The notes beneath the pieces were generated by a model. The model worked only from the letters and a program-made list of their open reading frames with translations, was not told the DNA's origin and made no database searches. Positions 61,652 through 64,000 of a stretch of DNA of 64,000 nt are shown one piece after another. The stretch lies in NCBI RefSeq assembly GCF_001649575.2, contig NC_051444.1, positions 24,248,328 through 24,312,327 of the forward strand. The letters run 5' to 3'. This stretch comes from Kryptolebias marmoratus (taxonomy: Eukaryota > Chordata > Actinopteri > Cyprinodontiformes > Rivulidae). A program made the translations under genes and the position numbers. Every line of letters starts with the position of its first letter. Position 1 is the first letter of the stretch.

Positions 61652-63639
61652 CCTCCAGCATCTATGCACACTGACAAATGGGGGCTTCTTCCTTCTGTCA
61701 GGAGCTCCTGCAGCTAAAGGTTACCTGCTGTATACAGTATGACTGCCTAAGGGTAACATTGGTTGTTACTGTCCACTCAGCGTGGTGTGGGCTTACACAG
61801 TCTTTAAGAAGTCAGGTTTATTCTCATATACGTGAGTTTTGTCTTTCAGCAAAGCTTCCAGGTTGTTATATTTACTGATAAAGGCTGGCAACCCTGACTT
61901 TTAGAGACGCATCAGTTTCTGGGCCGATAATATGACTGTTTAAGTCGTTCATTTTCACTTTAACGACAGAAAAATATTCAATATAAAAGCTAAATGAAGG
62001 GTTTTAAAGTATTTCGTTAGACCAGCTTTGAGCGAGCGCTGATTTTATTTGCACAAATGTTTTAAAAAAAAATAACTGTAACCTTCCTATAAGTTCAAAA
62101 GATTTTTTTTTATTATTTATTATTTAGCTCAACCTTTTTGTTCAGTAAAAATGAATTAGGTGAGGAAATCCAGTCAGGTTCGGAACAAGGTTAATGAGAC
62201 GCAACAAGGACGAGATTTTTTTTCCTTTCCGCCTGAGTTTGATGTTCTGCTTGCTTAAAGGCTGATTATTGGTCTAACGGAGGATAAAGCTGGCTCATCT
62301 TTCGACTGTTTTTGTTTTTTTTTCTGGTAAACCCGGGCGGAAGATGACAAACCAAATGTTTACGGTGCTGACTCCACACAAGGACGGTCCTTCCTTGCTC
62401 TGCGTGACGACTTGAAACATGTCTGTCAGAAATCCGGGAACTTTTCGGCGCGACGGCGGCTGCTTGAAACTTTGCTCCCATAAAACCAGTCGGCACCGTA
62501 GAGGGACGCAGCGTGAAGCGATGAAATCATCCGGTGTTCTTCGGGGAAATGACAACCAAATCCAAACGGGGTTAAAAAAATAAATAAATAAACGGAAGTT
62601 GTATCATCAGAAACCTGGTTTCTGGGATGTATCTGCTCGCTGTTCCGACACATGACTGGGATGTTGTAGGACGGACATCAGTGAATGAACAGATTCTGAT
62701 AACATTGTCATTTTACAACTTTCTTCATTTAACCTCCTGCTGAACTTCTAAAACTGCTGAGTTTGAAGCTTTTAGCTGCATTGAAGGCGGCGCCGGCTGG
62801 AGACCCCAAAGCAGAATTTCATTTTCATTTAGGCCATCAGCACAAACACCACCATCTGTTTATATTAATTAGCTTCATCGTTTGTGCTGGATGAACGCCG
62901 AGAGCCGACAGTTCTTCCTTGAACTGATCGGATGTCAGGTTGTGTTTTTTCCCCACTGTTGTAAAAACACATAGCACTTAGAATAAAGACTAACAGGTAC
63001 ATGAGCGGAAAGTGTCATTTCATTCAATCTGCCAGTCGAGTGCTCAGCGTCTCAACAACGGCTCAGTGGACTCAGGGGGAGGGGCTAAGTTCAGTGTTGC
63101 GTTCAGGTAAGCACAGAAATCGAACAGTTACTTTTCAAGCAGCGGATCTGAATGCATTAGTAGCAAGGAACGCTCGCCCGGTTAGCAGAACATACCAAAC
63201 TGCGAGGAGTTTCTCTCATGTGGTTAGAACTGACGTAGGTGAAACTGCGTCTGCCGCCGTGCTCAAAGATCCACCCCGCCCAGCACGTCATCCGTTCCAA
63301 CGGACGCCTTCTGGTAAGCGCTGCAGGTCAACGAAGGCCCCTCAGTCCAGACAACACACACACACACAAATAAAAATACAGTTTCTGTCCCTGAGGTGTC
63401 AGAACACCAAACAGCCCCCCTGACCCCGAGCTGTCCCGACTCCGGGGCGATTTTAGATTCTGTCCTGTGAGTTCCAGTCGGTTCTGTTCATGAGTAATTC
63501 ATACTCGTTCACCTTAAAAAATATTTTAAAATTGATGTTACAGCGGTGCAATAGCTTCAAACCGCTGACACTTTAGCTGTGCAAATAGAATTCAAAAGGA
63601 ATGTGTTTTGTTGTGTATAGAGGCTGTTTTTATTCTTCA

Positions 63640-63765
63640 TACTGTTGTTTTCTTCCTATCTCGAGTTGTCCATATTTTATAGATATGAACACAGGGAGAT
63701 GCACCTGCGATGTCGTTATATGTGACGTGTGATGACAATAAAGCTATTCTGTTCAGTTTTAACTT
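63640..63765 (+). mobile_element. Possible LINE 3' tail
   Basis: GATGACAATAAAGCTATTC at about 63731-63749 resembles the same kind of retrotransposon tail, on the + strand. The upstream boundary is a guess. An ordinary chance AATAAA is the alternative. Confidence 0.25.
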
Positions 63766-64000
63766 GTTATTTGTAGGTAGTTGAGTACTCATAGGGGACC
63801 CCTGCTGGTCTGGGGGCCCTAAACAGCTGCTATGCCTAAAACCTTTACACAATTCAACACTTGCTTTGTTAAATTCTGCCCTCAAGCTTTCCCAGTGTGA
63901 CGCAACACCTTGATGTGCTTACCAGAGTGGATGAAAGCTCCAGGAGCTCTGAGACACGTCGGCTCCTGAAGCACCCGTTTTGTTTATTTATTGCAAGATT

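Larger units (their letters stand above)
1..64000 (+). other. neo1: neo1 transcription unit (internal part; both ends outside the window)
   Basis: The window lies wholly inside one gene, shown by seven + strand exons that splice into one frame covering Ig2, Ig3, Ig4 and fibronectin III domain 1. Neogenin is a single-pass membrane receptor for netrins, repulsive guidance molecules and, as a co-receptor, BMP signalling. It acts in axon guidance, adhesion and iron homeostasis. The call over the paralogue DCC rests on residues recalled from the family: '[16 protein letters not shown]' and '[12 protein letters not shown]' in FN1, '[12 protein letters not shown]' and '[20 protein letters not shown]' in Ig4. 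Teleosts carry two copies (neo1a, neo1b) and I cannot tell which this is. Exons 1-2 (signal peptide, Ig1) and those for FN2 onward are not in the window. Exon numbers 3-9 used below assume the usual vertebrate layout. Confidence 0.93.
60525..64000 (+). other. Intron downstream of exon 9 (5' part)
   Basis: It starts GTAACA and runs off the window. It carries three CA/TG microsatellites (60529-60549, 61446-61493, 61615-61651), a shorter one near 61328, and a LINE-like AATAAA tail near 63700-63760. No FN2 exon is seen. Confidence 0.82.

Overview
This is a window of a vertebrate, almost certainly teleost, nuclear genome. Short coding exons with GT/AG junctions sit in kilobase-scale introns rich in CA/TG microsatellites, DNA-transposon relics and repeats typical of fish. 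The species cannot be fixed from the sequence. There are four undetermined stretches: three N gaps and one single N.

The only gene I can support is the middle part of neogenin (neo1), on the + strand. Seven exons read as one continuous frame: Ig2 (10097-10372), Ig3 in two halves (12653-12803, 24698-24834), Ig4 in two halves (37161-37315, 37442-37562), and the first fibronectin type III domain in two halves (from inside a gap to 57899, then 60370-60524). Each domain is bounded by phase-1 introns, and the introns inside Ig3, Ig4 and FN1 are phase 2, 0 and 2. The residues favour neogenin over its paralogue DCC. The signal peptide and Ig1 lie upstream of the window. FN2 to FN6, the transmembrane segment and the cytoplasmic tail lie downstream.

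Everything else is intronic. Introns hold a family of at least ten dispersed copies of a partly tandem repeat (unit about 305 bp, both orientations) that I cannot assign to a known class. They also hold a 514-bp hAT-like element with a perfect 8-bp target duplication, a second hAT-like MITE nested inside one dispersed-repeat copy, and a related MITE near 58.6 kb. Other relics are a Tc1/mariner fragment, a foldback element with nested inverted repeats, LINE-like 3' tails, a SINE-like fragment, a 28-bp minisatellite and a tandem array rich in TGACCT half-sites. Several repeat-poor, homeodomain-site-rich blocks are candidate regulatory DNA.

For the gene itself, the notable points are the 126-bp intron inside Ig4, which has a 30-T tract and an in-frame decoy acceptor, and a CA repeat directly abutting the 5' splice site of the last exon. 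No second gene, tRNA, rRNA or CRISPR array was found. Long ORFs in the introns look like chance.
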